A stretch of 43,761 nt of DNA from the NCBI RefSeq assembly GCF_021209385.1, contig NZ_JAJOIL010000002.1:1-43761 (forward strand), given 5' to 3'. Source of the DNA: Seleniivibrio sp. Lineage in GTDB: Bacteria > Chrysiogenota > Deferribacteres > Deferribacterales > Geovibrionaceae. Every line of letters starts with the position of its first letter. The first letter of the stretch is position 1. Made by a program: the position numbers and the translations under genes. Shown piece after piece: positions 25,707 to 34,491 of the stretch. The notes below the pieces were generated by a model. It had not been told where the DNA came from. It saw nothing but the letters and a program-made list of their open reading frames with translations, and searched no databases.

Positions 25707-27227
25707 CTATTTTCTCCTGACATCCAGCTTTGCCATTTTGCTTCTCAGCGTGCTTGGCTTCAGTCCCAGAATCTCCGCCGCTCCGCCTTTGCCGTTTATC
25801 TTTCCTCCGGTGTAGTTCAGAACCTGAGAAATGTAATCCGCCGTGTGTACATCCAGATTTTCGGGGATTAAATCCGGTGCCTGCGATCTTACGAATTTTC
25901 TGTCCTCAAGCCTGTCGGCTGTTATGGATGAGAAGGTCAGTTTTCCGGTTTTGAAACGGATAAGTTCCCGTTCTATGACGTTTTGAAGTTCACGGACGTT
26001 GCCCGGCCATGAATAATTCGCCAGCTTTTCCAGTGTGCCAATCTCTATTGGCGGTGTCTGGTGAAGCCCTATCTCGCGGCACTTCTGTTCAATGAAATAG
26101 CGTGCAAGAGCGGGTATGTCCTCTTTGCGATTTCGCAGTGGCGGGATGTATATGGGGAAAACGTTCAGACGAAACCAGAGGTCTTCGCGGAATCCGCCTT
26201 CGGCAACCATGTCCTCCAGCTTTTTGTGGGTTGCGGCTATGATCCTTATGTTCAGCGGTATCGGCGTGCTGCCGCCGACCCTTTCAAGTTCACGGTTCTG
26301 CAGCACCCTCAAAAGACGTACCTGTGCCTGCAAGGGAAGCTCTCCTATCTCATCAAGAAATATAGTGCCTCCTTCCGCCCTTTCAAACCTTCCGCGCTTC
26401 ATTGCCGTGGCGCCCGTGAAGGCTCCCTTCTCATGTCCGAAAAGTTCCGTGTCAATGAGCGCTTCGGGTATAGCCCCGCAGTTGACCTTTATAAACGGCT
26501 GATTCTTTCTGGCTGAATTATAGTGGATGGCATTTGCAATGACCTCTTTTCCGACACCGGTTTCGCCAAGAAGAAGCACTGTGTTGTTTCTTTGCGCCAC
26601 CTGCGAAACCATCTCCATAACGTTTCTCAGTCCGCTTTTGGAGCCGATGATATCTTCGTGGTATTTTGAGGTGAGCTCATTTTGCAGAAACTGGTTTTCA
26701 TCCACCAGTCTGTCTTTGAGGTTCATAAGATCTTTATGGGCAAGTGCGTTTGCAAGCGCGATGGTGAAAGGATCCGTAACTATGCTTATAAGTTTTAAAT
26801 GATCCTGATTGTATCTTCTGTTGCCTAAGGCGCGCAGCGCAAGGGTTCCCAGTTTTGTGTCGTCTATGTGCAGAGGCACTATGATTGAAGAGTTCCCTTC
26901 ATCTTTTGTAATTTCCACCATCTTCTGAACAAACGGGAGTGGATTGTCTATGTCCTTTATCATGGGATGCTTTAATGCTCTTGTTATTTCCCACAGCTCT
27001 TCGTTGAGGGGGATGATTGTATCTTCCGTTAAGTTGCTGTTGTTCGGGACGGCAGCAATAAAACGGATTGCTCCCAGTTCATCGTCGTGTATAGCCAGAT
27101 AGATGTTGTCCAGAGGCATTATATTTCTGATATAGTCGTAAACCTTACTGAGGGCGGCTTTTATATCCAGACTGCCGCATATCCTGAGCGTGATCTCTTT
27201 GAAAAACTCATTTTCATCTATATTCAT
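25707..27227 (-). CDS. GAF-domain sigma-54-dependent transcriptional activator (NorR/FhlA-like)
   Basis: A 506-residue activator of sigma-54 RNA polymerase. Residues about 10-165 form a GAF sensor domain, a short coiled coil follows (170-188), then the AAA+ domain with Walker A GETGVGKE (221-228), GAFTGA (268-273), Walker B '[12 protein letters not shown]' (286-297) and an arginine-finger region. The C terminus is a Fis-type helix-turn-helix ('GGAAEILGLKPSTLRSKM'). No receiver domain is present, so a small ligand or redox signal probably acts on the GAF domain. It is divergent from the azoreductase-emr operon, which has a sigma-54 promoter and a nearby inverted-repeat cluster. It is therefore the likely activator. 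Confidence 0.92.
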   Translation of the reverse strand: MNIDENEFFKEITLRICGSLDIKAALSKVYDYIRNIMPLDNIYLAIHDDELGAIRFIAAVPNNSNLTEDTIIPLNEELWEITRALKHPMIKDIDNPLPFVQKMVEITKDEGNSSIIVPLHIDDTKLGTLALRALGNRRYNQDHLKLISIVTDPFTIALANALAHKDLMNLKDRLVDENQFLQNELTSKYHEDIIGSKSGLRNVMEMVSQVAQRNNTVLLLGETGVGKEVIANAIHYNSARKNQPFIKVNCGAIPEALIDTELFGHEKGAFTGATAMKRGRFERAEGGTIFLDEIGELPLQAQVRLLRVLQNRELERVGGSTPIPLNIRIIAATHKKLEDMVAEGGFREDLWFRLNVFPIYIPPLRNRKEDIPALARYFIEQKCREIGLHQTPPIEIGTLEKLANYSWPGNVRELQNVIERELIRFKTGKLTFSSITADRLEDRKFVRSQAPDLIPENLDVHTADYISQVLNYTGGKINGKGGAAEILGLKPSTLRSKMAKLDVRRK

Positions 27228-27239
27228 ACAGTTTCCTTA

Positions 27240-27303
27240 TAACGAAATATCGTTGTTTTTAATATATGTATCGATATTTAGATACCAGTATAACGATATT
27301 TCG
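27240..27303. promoter_or_regulatory. Operator cluster (probable enhancer) for the divergent GAF activator
   Basis: A 13-base word ACGAAATATCGTT at 27242-27254 recurs inverted as AACGATATTTCGT at 27291-27303, with a degenerate third copy (TCGATATTT, about 27271-27279) between. The right copy lies about 57 bases and the left about 106 bases upstream of the -24 element of the next gene, a normal range for sigma-54 enhancers. Confidence 0.7.
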
Positions 27304-27358
27304 TCTCTAAAGCAAGACGTTTATAGCTAAGTTGTTTATGCAGCAGAAGTTAAGGTTA

Positions 27359-27374
27359 TGGCATGCGTATTGCA
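27359..27374 (+). promoter_or_regulatory. Sigma-54 (-24/-12) promoter of the azoreductase-efflux operon
   Basis: TGGCATG-CGTA-TTGCA matches the consensus TGGCACG-N4-TTGCA at all but one position, with GG at 27360-27361 and GC at 27372-27373. Transcription would start near 27385, before the GGAGG site (27396-27400). An in-frame ATG at 27358 lies in the promoter and cannot be the start. Confidence 0.87.
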
Positions 27375-27405
27375 ATATCCATTGGATAAGGTATCGGAGG
27401 AAAAT

Positions 27406-28038
27406 ATGAAGACAGTTCTTTTTATCACGTGCAATCTTAAACCGAAGGAACGGTCAAGAAGCCTCACAGTTGCGGACGAGTTTCTGAAAAAGTATACGGA
27501 ACTCAATCCCGAAGACCGGATTGAGGTCATAGACACATACAGAGACCACATTCAGCGGTTTGACGAGGATGTTCTGAACGGAATGGAAAAGCTTCATGGC
27601 GGAATGGCGTTTGCGGCTTTGACATCTAATGAGCAGGTCAAGCTAGGAAAGATATGGGCTTCTGCGGAGAAATTTGCAGAGGCGGACAAATATGTTTTTG
27701 TGACGCCCATGTGGAACCTTAACTTTCCGGTGGAACTGAGGATGTATCTGGACACGATATGCGTGGTCGGAAAGACGTTCATGTACACTGAGAAAGGACC
27801 GGTGGGACTTCTGAGCGGAAAAGGCAAAAAATGTCTCAACATCCACGCCACAGGCGGATTTTATTACGGCACTCCCTTTGACTTTTCGGTTCCGTATCTC
27901 AAAACCCTGATGAAGTTTATCGGTGTGGAGGATTTCTCTTCGATAGTTATAGAAGGCTTGGACATTCTCCCCGACAGAGCGGCGGAGTTCGTAGCCCATG
28001 CGATTGAAAAGGCGAAGGTCGAAGCGGCTGTATTTTAA
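27406..28038 (+). CDS. azoR: FMN-dependent NADH-azoreductase / quinone reductase (AzoR family)
   Basis: A 210-residue flavodoxin-fold oxidoreductase that uses NAD(P)H to reduce quinones, azo dyes or nitroaromatics by two electrons. ATG 27406 has GGAGG five bases upstream. Family landmarks are 'SRSLTVADEFLKKY' in the FMN phosphate loop, 'TPMWNLNFPVELRMYLD', and 'TGGFY' near residue 145. It heads a likely operon with an outer-membrane channel, adaptor and MFS pump (gaps of only 9 bases, an overlap, and 17 bases), which suggests combined reduction and export of toxic aromatics. Confidence 0.92.
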   Translation: MKTVLFITCNLKPKERSRSLTVADEFLKKYTELNPEDRIEVIDTYRDHIQRFDEDVLNGMEKLHGGMAFAALTSNEQVKLGKIWASAEKFAEADKYVFVTPMWNLNFPVELRMYLDTICVVGKTFMYTEKGPVGLLSGKGKKCLNIHATGGFYYGTPFDFSVPYLKTLMKFIGVEDFSSIVIEGLDILPDRAAEFVAHAIEKAKVEAAVF

Positions 28039-28047
28039 GGAAGGCAT

Positions 28048-29484
28048 ATGAAAAGAACAGCAATACAACTGTCTGTGTTAACTCTGTCCATCCTGCTTTT
28101 TTCAGGCTGTACCGGATATAAAGGACTGAACACGGAATCTGAAATGGAAAAGATACCCCTTGTGGGTGTAGAGACGCAAAAGGGCGACTGGCCGGATGAA
28201 AAATGGTGGGAGAGGCTGAATGACCCGCAGCTTAACGCGTTAGTGGAGGATGCACTTGCCGGAAATCCTTCACTCAGTGAGGCGCAGGCGAGAATTCGTC
28301 AGGCGCAGGCGGCGGCGGGCATAGCGGATTCAGAGAACTCGGTTCAGGTGAACGGTGAAGCGGCAAGCACATATCAGCGTTTTCCGCGCCACGAAACCTA
28401 TCCGGCGGCACACGCAGGCAGAAAGGACACTGTGAACCGTTTGCAGATAACCGCAGGGTACGATTTTGACCTGTGGGGAAAGAACAAGGCGGAATATGAA
28501 GCGGCATTGGGCGGGGTTCGCGTTGCGGAAGTGGACAAAGAGGCGGCAAAACTGACCCTTGTTTCGGCACTGGTGCTCGACTATGTGCGTCTGGACAACG
28601 CATACCGTAATGAAGATCTGAAAAAAGAGATGCTAGGTAAATATGCGCAGATAATCGACCTGCAAAGAAAGCGCTACGGTGCCGGACTTGATTCCGAAGG
28701 GAATATAAAGATGACTGAGAGCGCCATGCACTCCGTCAGTGCAGATATAAAGAAACTGCAGGAAGAGCAGACGCTTCTGAAAATATCTCTGGGAGCCATG
28801 ACGGGAATAGGAACCGAGAGGGGACTCAAACTGAACAGACCTGCGCTGGGTGAGTACGCTTTTGCGTATCTGCCTGAAGACCTTCCGGCGGAACTTGTCG
28901 GCAGAAGACCCGATATCGCCGCACAGAAATGGCGTATAGAGACGATGCAGCAGCGCATAAAATCTGCGAAGACGGAATTCTATCCCAATGTGAACCTGAA
29001 TGCGTTTGCCGGATTCCGCTCAATAGGACTTGAAAATCTGCTGAGAACAGGAAGCGGTACCTTCGGCGTGGGACCTGCTGTCACTCTTCCCATATTCAAC
29101 GGAGGCGCGCTCCGAAGTAATTTTGCAATGAAGAATGCGGAATATGATGAAGCGGTTGAAAGATATAATACTCTTATTCTGGATGCCGTTCAGGAGGTTG
29201 CAGACCTCGCCGTATCGGGCAAAGAGAACATGAAACAGCTTGAGGACAGACAGAACGCGGTGGGCAGTCTTACGAATGCTAAAAGGCTGTCGGATCTTAA
29301 CTATAAAAGCGGGATTGCAAGCGCTCTGCCCGCTCTGAACACTGAAATAGATATCCTTAATGCTAAAAGCGCCGTGATAGCGCTGAAATCCAGACAGACT
29401 GAGCTTGCCGTATCCATGACAAGAGCGCTCGGCGGCGGATTTGAAACGGCTGTTAAGAAAGGTGAGGAGAAGAATGATGAGTGA
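28048..29484 (+). CDS. NodT-family outer-membrane efflux lipoprotein
   Basis: Outer-membrane channel (TolC/OprM class), 478 residues. The signal sequence ends in the lipobox 'LFSGC' with acylated Cys21. Two repeats of the outer-membrane efflux protein domain follow, with characteristic 'WWERLNDPQLNALVEDAL', 'LPAELVGRRPDIAAQKWRIE' and 'AKTEFYPNVNLNAFAGFRS'. It is encoded just before the EmrA/EmrB pair, with which it probably forms a tripartite exporter. It may also serve the RND pump, which lacks its own channel in this window. Confidence 0.94.
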   Translation: MKRTAIQLSVLTLSILLFSGCTGYKGLNTESEMEKIPLVGVETQKGDWPDEKWWERLNDPQLNALVEDALAGNPSLSEAQARIRQAQAAAGIADSENSVQVNGEAASTYQRFPRHETYPAAHAGRKDTVNRLQITAGYDFDLWGKNKAEYEAALGGVRVAEVDKEAAKLTLVSALVLDYVRLDNAYRNEDLKKEMLGKYAQIIDLQRKRYGAGLDSEGNIKMTESAMHSVSADIKKLQEEQTLLKISLGAMTGIGTERGLKLNRPALGEYAFAYLPEDLPAELVGRRPDIAAQKWRIETMQQRIKSAKTEFYPNVNLNAFAGFRSIGLENLLRTGSGTFGVGPAVTLPIFNGGALRSNFAMKNAEYDEAVERYNTLILDAVQEVADLAVSGKENMKQLEDRQNAVGSLTNAKRLSDLNYKSGIASALPALNTEIDILNAKSAVIALKSRQTELAVSMTRALGGGFETAVKKGEEKNDE

Positions 29485-30619
29485 AAATACAATGAGACCG
29501 AATTCAAGGATGCGGCTGATGCTGATGGTTACGGGAATTTTTGTCCTGATAGGAGCGTCGTACGCATTTTACTGGTTCACGTTCGCCAGATACAGCATAA
29601 CGACGGATAATGCATACGTTTCCGGCAATATAATTCAGATCACGCCCCAGACTTCCGGTTCAGTTGCTGCTGTTTTTGTTAACGATACCGACTTTGTTAA
29701 AGCGGGGACTGTTCTTGTGAGCCTTGACAGAGCCGACGCTGAAACAGCACTTGAACAGGCGGAGGCGGAGCTTGCCCGCACCGTGAGACAGGTCAGAAGC
29801 CTTTACACATCCGACAGCAGACTGAAAGCTGTTGTGAAACAGAAAGAGACTGCCCTTAAAAAAGCACAGGACGACCTTGACAGGCGTATGAAACTTTCAG
29901 GTACAGGGGCTATAGCACAGGAAGAGATAGACCACGCGGGTGAAGCGGTAAAGCTGGCTCAGCAGTCACTTGAAGAGGCACATGAACAGTTTAAAACAAG
30001 CAGAAGCCTCACCGAGAGAACGGTTGCCGAAAGCCACCCCGATGTTGAAAAAGCGGCGGCACAGGTTCGCGAGAGCTACCTTGCCCTTAAAAGAACGGAA
30101 ATTGTCGCACCGGAGGACGGTTTTGTCGCAAGACGCAATGTGCAGAAAGGACAGTGGGTCAACACAGGCGCACCCCTTATGGCTATTGTGCCGCTGGATC
30201 AGATATGGGTGGACGCCAATTTTAAAGAAACTCAGCTCAGAAACATGCGCATAGGTCAGCCCGTTGAACTTTCCAGCGACCTGCTGGGCAGCGGCGTTAA
30301 ATATAAAGGCGTGATACAGGGCTTTTCCGCTGGAACAGGTTCGGCTTTCTCCCTTCTGCCCGCGCAGAACGCCACAGGGAACTGGATAAAGGTTGTTCAG
30401 AGACTTGCCGTGCGCGTTGCGCTCGATAAAAAAGAGATAAAGGAAAATCCTCTCCAGATAGGGCTTTCGATGGAAGCACGCGTAAATGTCAGGGATAATT
30501 CCGGCAAAAGATTCACAGGCGGCGTGTCTGCCCATGACAGCGTTAAACCTGCCTATAAAAATACATGGAAAAGCGAGGCTGATGCCGTAGTTTCCGGAAT
30601 AATAGCCAGAAACCGCTGA
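29477..30619 (+). CDS. emrA: EmrA-like membrane fusion protein (HlyD family)
   Basis: Periplasmic adaptor, about 380 residues. GAGGAG at 29464-29469 supports ATG 29477 (ATG 29474 is also possible); both overlap the channel gene by a few bases. An anchor helix lies at about 14-34 ('LMVTGIFVLIGASYAFYW'), then 'YSITTDNAYVSGNIIQITP', the standard EmrA entry to the lipoyl domain. A long coiled-coil hairpin spans about 95-190, and the lipoyl return is 'TEIVAPEDGFVARRNVQKGQW'. Confidence 0.93.
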   Translation: MSENTMRPNSRMRLMLMVTGIFVLIGASYAFYWFTFARYSITTDNAYVSGNIIQITPQTSGSVAAVFVNDTDFVKAGTVLVSLDRADAETALEQAEAELARTVRQVRSLYTSDSRLKAVVKQKETALKKAQDDLDRRMKLSGTGAIAQEEIDHAGEAVKLAQQSLEEAHEQFKTSRSLTERTVAESHPDVEKAAAQVRESYLALKRTEIVAPEDGFVARRNVQKGQWVNTGAPLMAIVPLDQIWVDANFKETQLRNMRIGQPVELSSDLLGSGVKYKGVIQGFSAGTGSAFSLLPAQNATGNWIKVVQRLAVRVALDKKEIKENPLQIGLSMEARVNVRDNSGKRFTGGVSAHDSVKPAYKNTWKSEADAVVSGIIARNR

Positions 30620-30636
30620 TATGCAGGGAGAAAAGT

Positions 30637-32190
30637 ATGCAGGACAATAAACAGGCTCCTCCTGCACCCCTTACAGGAGCGAAACTTGTGTTCGCCACGA
30701 TATCTCTTTCGCTGGCGACACTTATGATAGTTATAGATACGACCATTGCTAACGTTTCCATACCTGCGATATCAGGTGACCTTGGTGTCAGCACCAGTCA
30801 GGGAACGTGGGTCATAACCTTTTTTGCTGTGGCAAATGCCGTCGCGGTACCGCTCACCGGATGGCTGATTCAGCGGATAGGACAGATAAAACTGTTCGTC
30901 TGGTCTGTGGCGCTCTTTATCCTGTCTTCGTTTTTGTGCGGGATGGCATGGAATATAGAGTCGCTGATAGGATTCAGGATTATGCAGGGGTTTGTGGCGG
31001 GACCCGTTATTCCTCTGTCTATGTCACTGCTTTTGCAGTGTTATCCGCGGGAAAAATCGGGTATGGCGATAGCTATTTGGTCGATGACGATTACAGTTGC
31101 GCCAATCGCGGGACCGATTCTGGGCGGTTGGCTTACCGATAACATATCATGGCCATGGATATTTTATGTCAATATACCGATAGGTATATTGGCGCTGGTT
31201 ATTTCGCTTATGATGATAGGCGACAGGGAATCGCCCACGCGCAAACTGCCTGTGGATAGGGTGGGACTTGCACTTCTAATCATATGGGTTGGCAGTTTTC
31301 AGGTAATGCTGGACAAGGGAAAGGAGCTGGACTGGTTCGGTTCACCGTTCATTGTTACTCTGGCTGTGGTTTCAGTTGTGGCGTTCGTATATTTCCTTGT
31401 GTGGGAACTTACGGAGAAACATCCCATCATAGATCTTTCGCTGTTTAGGATAAGAAACTTCACCGTCAGTACGTTGACGCTCAGTCTGGGCTATGGCGTG
31501 TTCTTTATGAACCTTGTCCTTGTGCCGCTCTGGCTTCAGAAATACATGGGATACACTGCGACATGGGCAGGGCTTGTGACAGCGACTTTCGGGATATTCG
31601 CCATCATCCTTTCGCCCCTTGTGGGAAAAGGGATATCGAAATATGACCCAAGACTGTTCGTGACGTTCGCGTTCACGTTCTTTTCCGCGGCGTTCTTCAT
31701 GCGGAGCGGTTTTTCCCCAGCTGTGGATGCGAAGTCCATTGCACTTAACCACCTGTTTCAGGGTATAGGTATGGCGGCGTTCATGACACCGCTTAACGCT
31801 ATGGCTGTGGCGGGCATGGCGCATGACAGGATAGGTTCCGCATCGGGGCTTATAAATTTTGCCCGTATCATGATGGGGGCTTTCAGCGCTTCCGTTGGAA
31901 CAACCATATGGGAGAACAGAGCCGCGATGCACCACGCGAGACTAACCGAGGAGATAACTCCTTATTCGGTGGCATGGTCGCATATGGCAAACGCTCTTTC
32001 GGCTATAAACATCAAGGGTTCGGCTGCTTACAGCATGATAGAGAGGGACATAACCGTTCAGTCATTCATGTTTTCGACATATGAGATGTTCAGGGTCTCC
32101 GGATTTCTGATACTTTGCCTGATAGGTGTTGTCTGGCTGGCAAGACCGAAAAAGGTAAAGGCGGGACCAGATTCCGCAGGCGGACATTGA
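30637..32190 (+). CDS. emrB: EmrB/QacA-type MFS drug exporter (DHA2, 14 TM)
   Basis: Proton-driven exporter, 517 residues with 14 helices. Motif C of antiporters is visible as 'APIAGPILGGWLTDN', and the first helix has 'LMIVIDTTIANVSIPAI' with the acidic residue typical of DHA2 pumps. It is the last gene of the azoR-nodT-emrA-emrB operon, 17 bases after emrA and ended by a strong terminator. The likely substrates are hydrophobic organic compounds, by family. Confidence 0.94.
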   Translation: MQDNKQAPPAPLTGAKLVFATISLSLATLMIVIDTTIANVSIPAISGDLGVSTSQGTWVITFFAVANAVAVPLTGWLIQRIGQIKLFVWSVALFILSSFLCGMAWNIESLIGFRIMQGFVAGPVIPLSMSLLLQCYPREKSGMAIAIWSMTITVAPIAGPILGGWLTDNISWPWIFYVNIPIGILALVISLMMIGDRESPTRKLPVDRVGLALLIIWVGSFQVMLDKGKELDWFGSPFIVTLAVVSVVAFVYFLVWELTEKHPIIDLSLFRIRNFTVSTLTLSLGYGVFFMNLVLVPLWLQKYMGYTATWAGLVTATFGIFAIILSPLVGKGISKYDPRLFVTFAFTFFSAAFFMRSGFSPAVDAKSIALNHLFQGIGMAAFMTPLNAMAVAGMAHDRIGSASGLINFARIMMGAFSASVGTTIWENRAAMHHARLTEEITPYSVAWSHMANALSAINIKGSAAYSMIERDITVQSFMFSTYEMFRVSGFLILCLIGVVWLARPKKVKAGPDSAGGH

Positions 32191-32205
32191 AATTGTAAAC
32201 AAAAG

Positions 32206-32231
32206 GCACTCTTTTTTAAGAGTGCTTTTTT
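32206..32231 (+). terminator. Rho-independent terminator after emrB
   Basis: GCACTCTT (32206-32213) pairs perfectly with AAGAGTGC (32218-32225) across a four-base loop, followed by six T residues. It isolates the efflux operon from the kinase gene. Confidence 0.93.
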
Positions 32232-32313
32232 CATAAAAATACTTGCCCAAAATTCAAAATGTCTGTACGAACACAGGAGACAAAACTATCGGAGATTTTT
32301 CTGTTAAATAAAC

Positions 32314-32329
32314 TGGCACGCCTTTTGCA
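32314..32329 (+). promoter_or_regulatory. Sigma-54 (-24/-12) promoter of the dCache kinase
   Basis: TGGCACG-CCTT-TTGCA is an exact match to the consensus, with GG at 32315-32316 and GC at 32327-32328. Transcription would start near 32341, so the kinase is likely translated from ATG 32370 rather than from 32259. I see no GGTCAA-N6-TTGACC palindrome in the 120 bases upstream. Confidence 0.8.
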
Positions 32330-32369
32330 CGTTTCTCTCGGTAAATTATACGATCCAAACGGAACCGAG

Positions 32370-34490
32370 ATGACATTTAAAGTTAAAAATTCATTGATCA
32401 CCATGACGCTTGTTCTCATCGGGATACTCACCCTTATAGGTGTGACCTATCACAGCACACGGGTGATTATCGACAGAACGGTCATGAACCACCAGCAGAA
32501 CATAGCCGCGCAGGCGGCGAACACCACCGGAATATGGGTTCAGCAGCAGATAAAGATACTCCAGTCTGCGGCGAATTCGCTTGGTAAAGAGCCTGAAAAG
32601 AATCTTGATAAGACTATGAACATTCTGAAAATGGCTATGGATGCGGGTGATTTCAGTGACGTTTATATCGGCATGTACGACGGGCAGATGATAGACGGGG
32701 CTGAATGGATTCCGCCGCACAATTACGACCCCAGGACACGCCCGTGGTACAAAAGAGGCGAAAAGTCGGATTCCGCCGGTTTCACATACCCTTACGTTGA
32801 TATGACCACCAGACAGATAGTAATTGCCCTTTCAATGCCTATTGTTGCCGACAGAAAACTGAAAGGTGTTCTCAGTGCGGACACTAACCTTGATATGCTT
32901 ATGAAGAACGTGGTGAACGCCAGAGCGGCTAAGGGCGGATATACCTTCGTTGTCAGTCAGGGCGGAACCATCATAATGCACCCCGACAAGAATCTGCTCA
33001 TGCGCGAAAAACTGCAGGACGCCGACCCCAGTCTTGAAAACATCCTTAACGTTATGAAGGACGAAGACTCCGGTTCGTTTTCATACACACAGCATGGCAA
33101 AGAATATATCCTCGCCTTTCAGAAGATAGAAAACGTTGATTGGTACCTCTGCACAACCATGACCAGAACCAACGCATACGAGCTTTCCGGCAGAGCGTCC
33201 ATGCTCCTCGCCACCGAATCGGTGCTTAAAGTGCTTGGGCTTCTGGTGGTTATAACCATGATCGGCATAGGCGGAAGCGCACTTATTCTGTATCTGTATA
33301 ACCGCAGGTTTGTCAACGCTATGCAGAGGCAGCAGGTGCAGATAACAGGTATGAACGAAGACCTTAAGTGGAACATCACCCGCCGTAAGGAACTTGAGAC
33401 ACACTACCACACTCTGTTCAACGTGGCGAACGACGCAATCATGGTCTGCAAGGGTATGATATTTGTGGACTGCAATGAAAAGGCGAACGAGATATTCAGG
33501 CTGAGTCATTACGGTATATTGGGAAATAACATGCTCGATCTTTCACCTGCCCACCAGCCCGACGGGGTGCGCAGCCACGAGAAAGCGCTTGTTATAATCT
33601 CGGAAGCGGAGAAGGGCGAACAGCAGTTCTTTAACTGGAACTTCATGCGTGGCGACAAAACGGAGTTCCCCGCTGAAGTGAGTCTTAAAAAGCTCCGTCT
33701 GAACAATGAACAGCTCATATTGCTGAGTATCAGGGACATATCCAAACGTGTGAACGCCGAACAGCAGCTTCGTCAGGCGCAGAAGATGGCGGCGATGGGT
33801 GAGATGGTGGGAGCCATAGCCCACCAGTGGCGCCAGCCTCTGAACATCCTTTCAACATACGTTGCCAGTATCCAGTCGGCATACTATAATAATATGGTGA
33901 ATAAGGATTTTGTTGAAAAACTGGTGTCCGGAGCGGACAGCCAGATTCAGTTCATGTCAAAGACCATCGACGATTTCAGACACTTCTTCAAACCGTCAAA
34001 GGCGAAGGAACCTTTCGATTCCGTTGAAGCGGTGGAGAGCGCCGCAAGGCTCATAGCGCCTAATTACAAAGACGGCAATATATCGCTCAACATACTGAAA
34101 CCGCAGGAAAAATATCCGCTGGTGGTTAACGGATGCCGGAGCGAATTTGTTCACGTTGTTCTTAACCTGCTGGCAAATGCCAGAGACGCTATTATTGAAA
34201 GAAATGCACCGGAAGACGAACCGCGTGAAGTTTATATTGAGATTGAACATGACGACAATAATGTTATGATAAAGGTGAAAGATACCGGATGCAAGATAGC
34301 GGAACATATTCTGCCGAAGATATTCAACCCGTATTTTTCCACAAAGACCTACGCTTCGGGAACGGGGATAGGACTTTATATGTCGCGCACCATTATCGAA
34401 AGCGAGATGCAGGGGACATTGACCGCGCAGAACTATGAGCATGGAGCGGTGTTTACGGTAACCCTGCCGAAAATTCATAAAGAGGATTAA
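32370..34490 (+). CDS. dCache-PAS sensor histidine kinase
   Basis: A membrane sensor kinase of 706 residues from ATG 32370, chosen because a consensus sigma-54 promoter lies inside the longer frame from 32259. TM1 is at about 8-27. A dCache domain fills the periplasmic part (30-275), with R124-x-W126-Y127 and Y142-x-D144, the pattern seen in amino-acid-binding dCache domains. TM2 is at about 285-308, PAS at 345-460. The H-box 'GAIAHQWRQPLNIL' has His at 485, and N, G1 ('VKDTGCKI') and G2 ('TGIGLYMSRTI') boxes follow. G1 has 'CK' where DxG-x-G is usual, a small deviation. The NtrC-type regulator follows after one base, so they form a pair. Confidence 0.9.
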   Translation: MTFKVKNSLITMTLVLIGILTLIGVTYHSTRVIIDRTVMNHQQNIAAQAANTTGIWVQQQIKILQSAANSLGKEPEKNLDKTMNILKMAMDAGDFSDVYIGMYDGQMIDGAEWIPPHNYDPRTRPWYKRGEKSDSAGFTYPYVDMTTRQIVIALSMPIVADRKLKGVLSADTNLDMLMKNVVNARAAKGGYTFVVSQGGTIIMHPDKNLLMREKLQDADPSLENILNVMKDEDSGSFSYTQHGKEYILAFQKIENVDWYLCTTMTRTNAYELSGRASMLLATESVLKVLGLLVVITMIGIGGSALILYLYNRRFVNAMQRQQVQITGMNEDLKWNITRRKELETHYHTLFNVANDAIMVCKGMIFVDCNEKANEIFRLSHYGILGNNMLDLSPAHQPDGVRSHEKALVIISEAEKGEQQFFNWNFMRGDKTEFPAEVSLKKLRLNNEQLILLSIRDISKRVNAEQQLRQAQKMAAMGEMVGAIAHQWRQPLNILSTYVASIQSAYYNNMVNKDFVEKLVSGADSQIQFMSKTIDDFRHFFKPSKAKEPFDSVEAVESAARLIAPNYKDGNISLNILKPQEKYPLVVNGCRSEFVHVVLNLLANARDAIIERNAPEDEPREVYIEIEHDDNNVMIKVKDTGCKIAEHILPKIFNPYFSTKTYASGTGIGLYMSRTIIESEMQGTLTAQNYEHGAVFTVTLPKIHKED

Positions 34491-34491
34491 T

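Noticed and set aside
24042-27227. Kinase and GAF activator as a two-component pair
   Set aside because: The activator has no receiver domain, and the kinase core is of the class that signals to NarL-type regulators.
27358-27405. Upstream ATG for the azoreductase gene
   Set aside because: It lies in the -24/-12 promoter, before the transcription start, and lacks a ribosome site.
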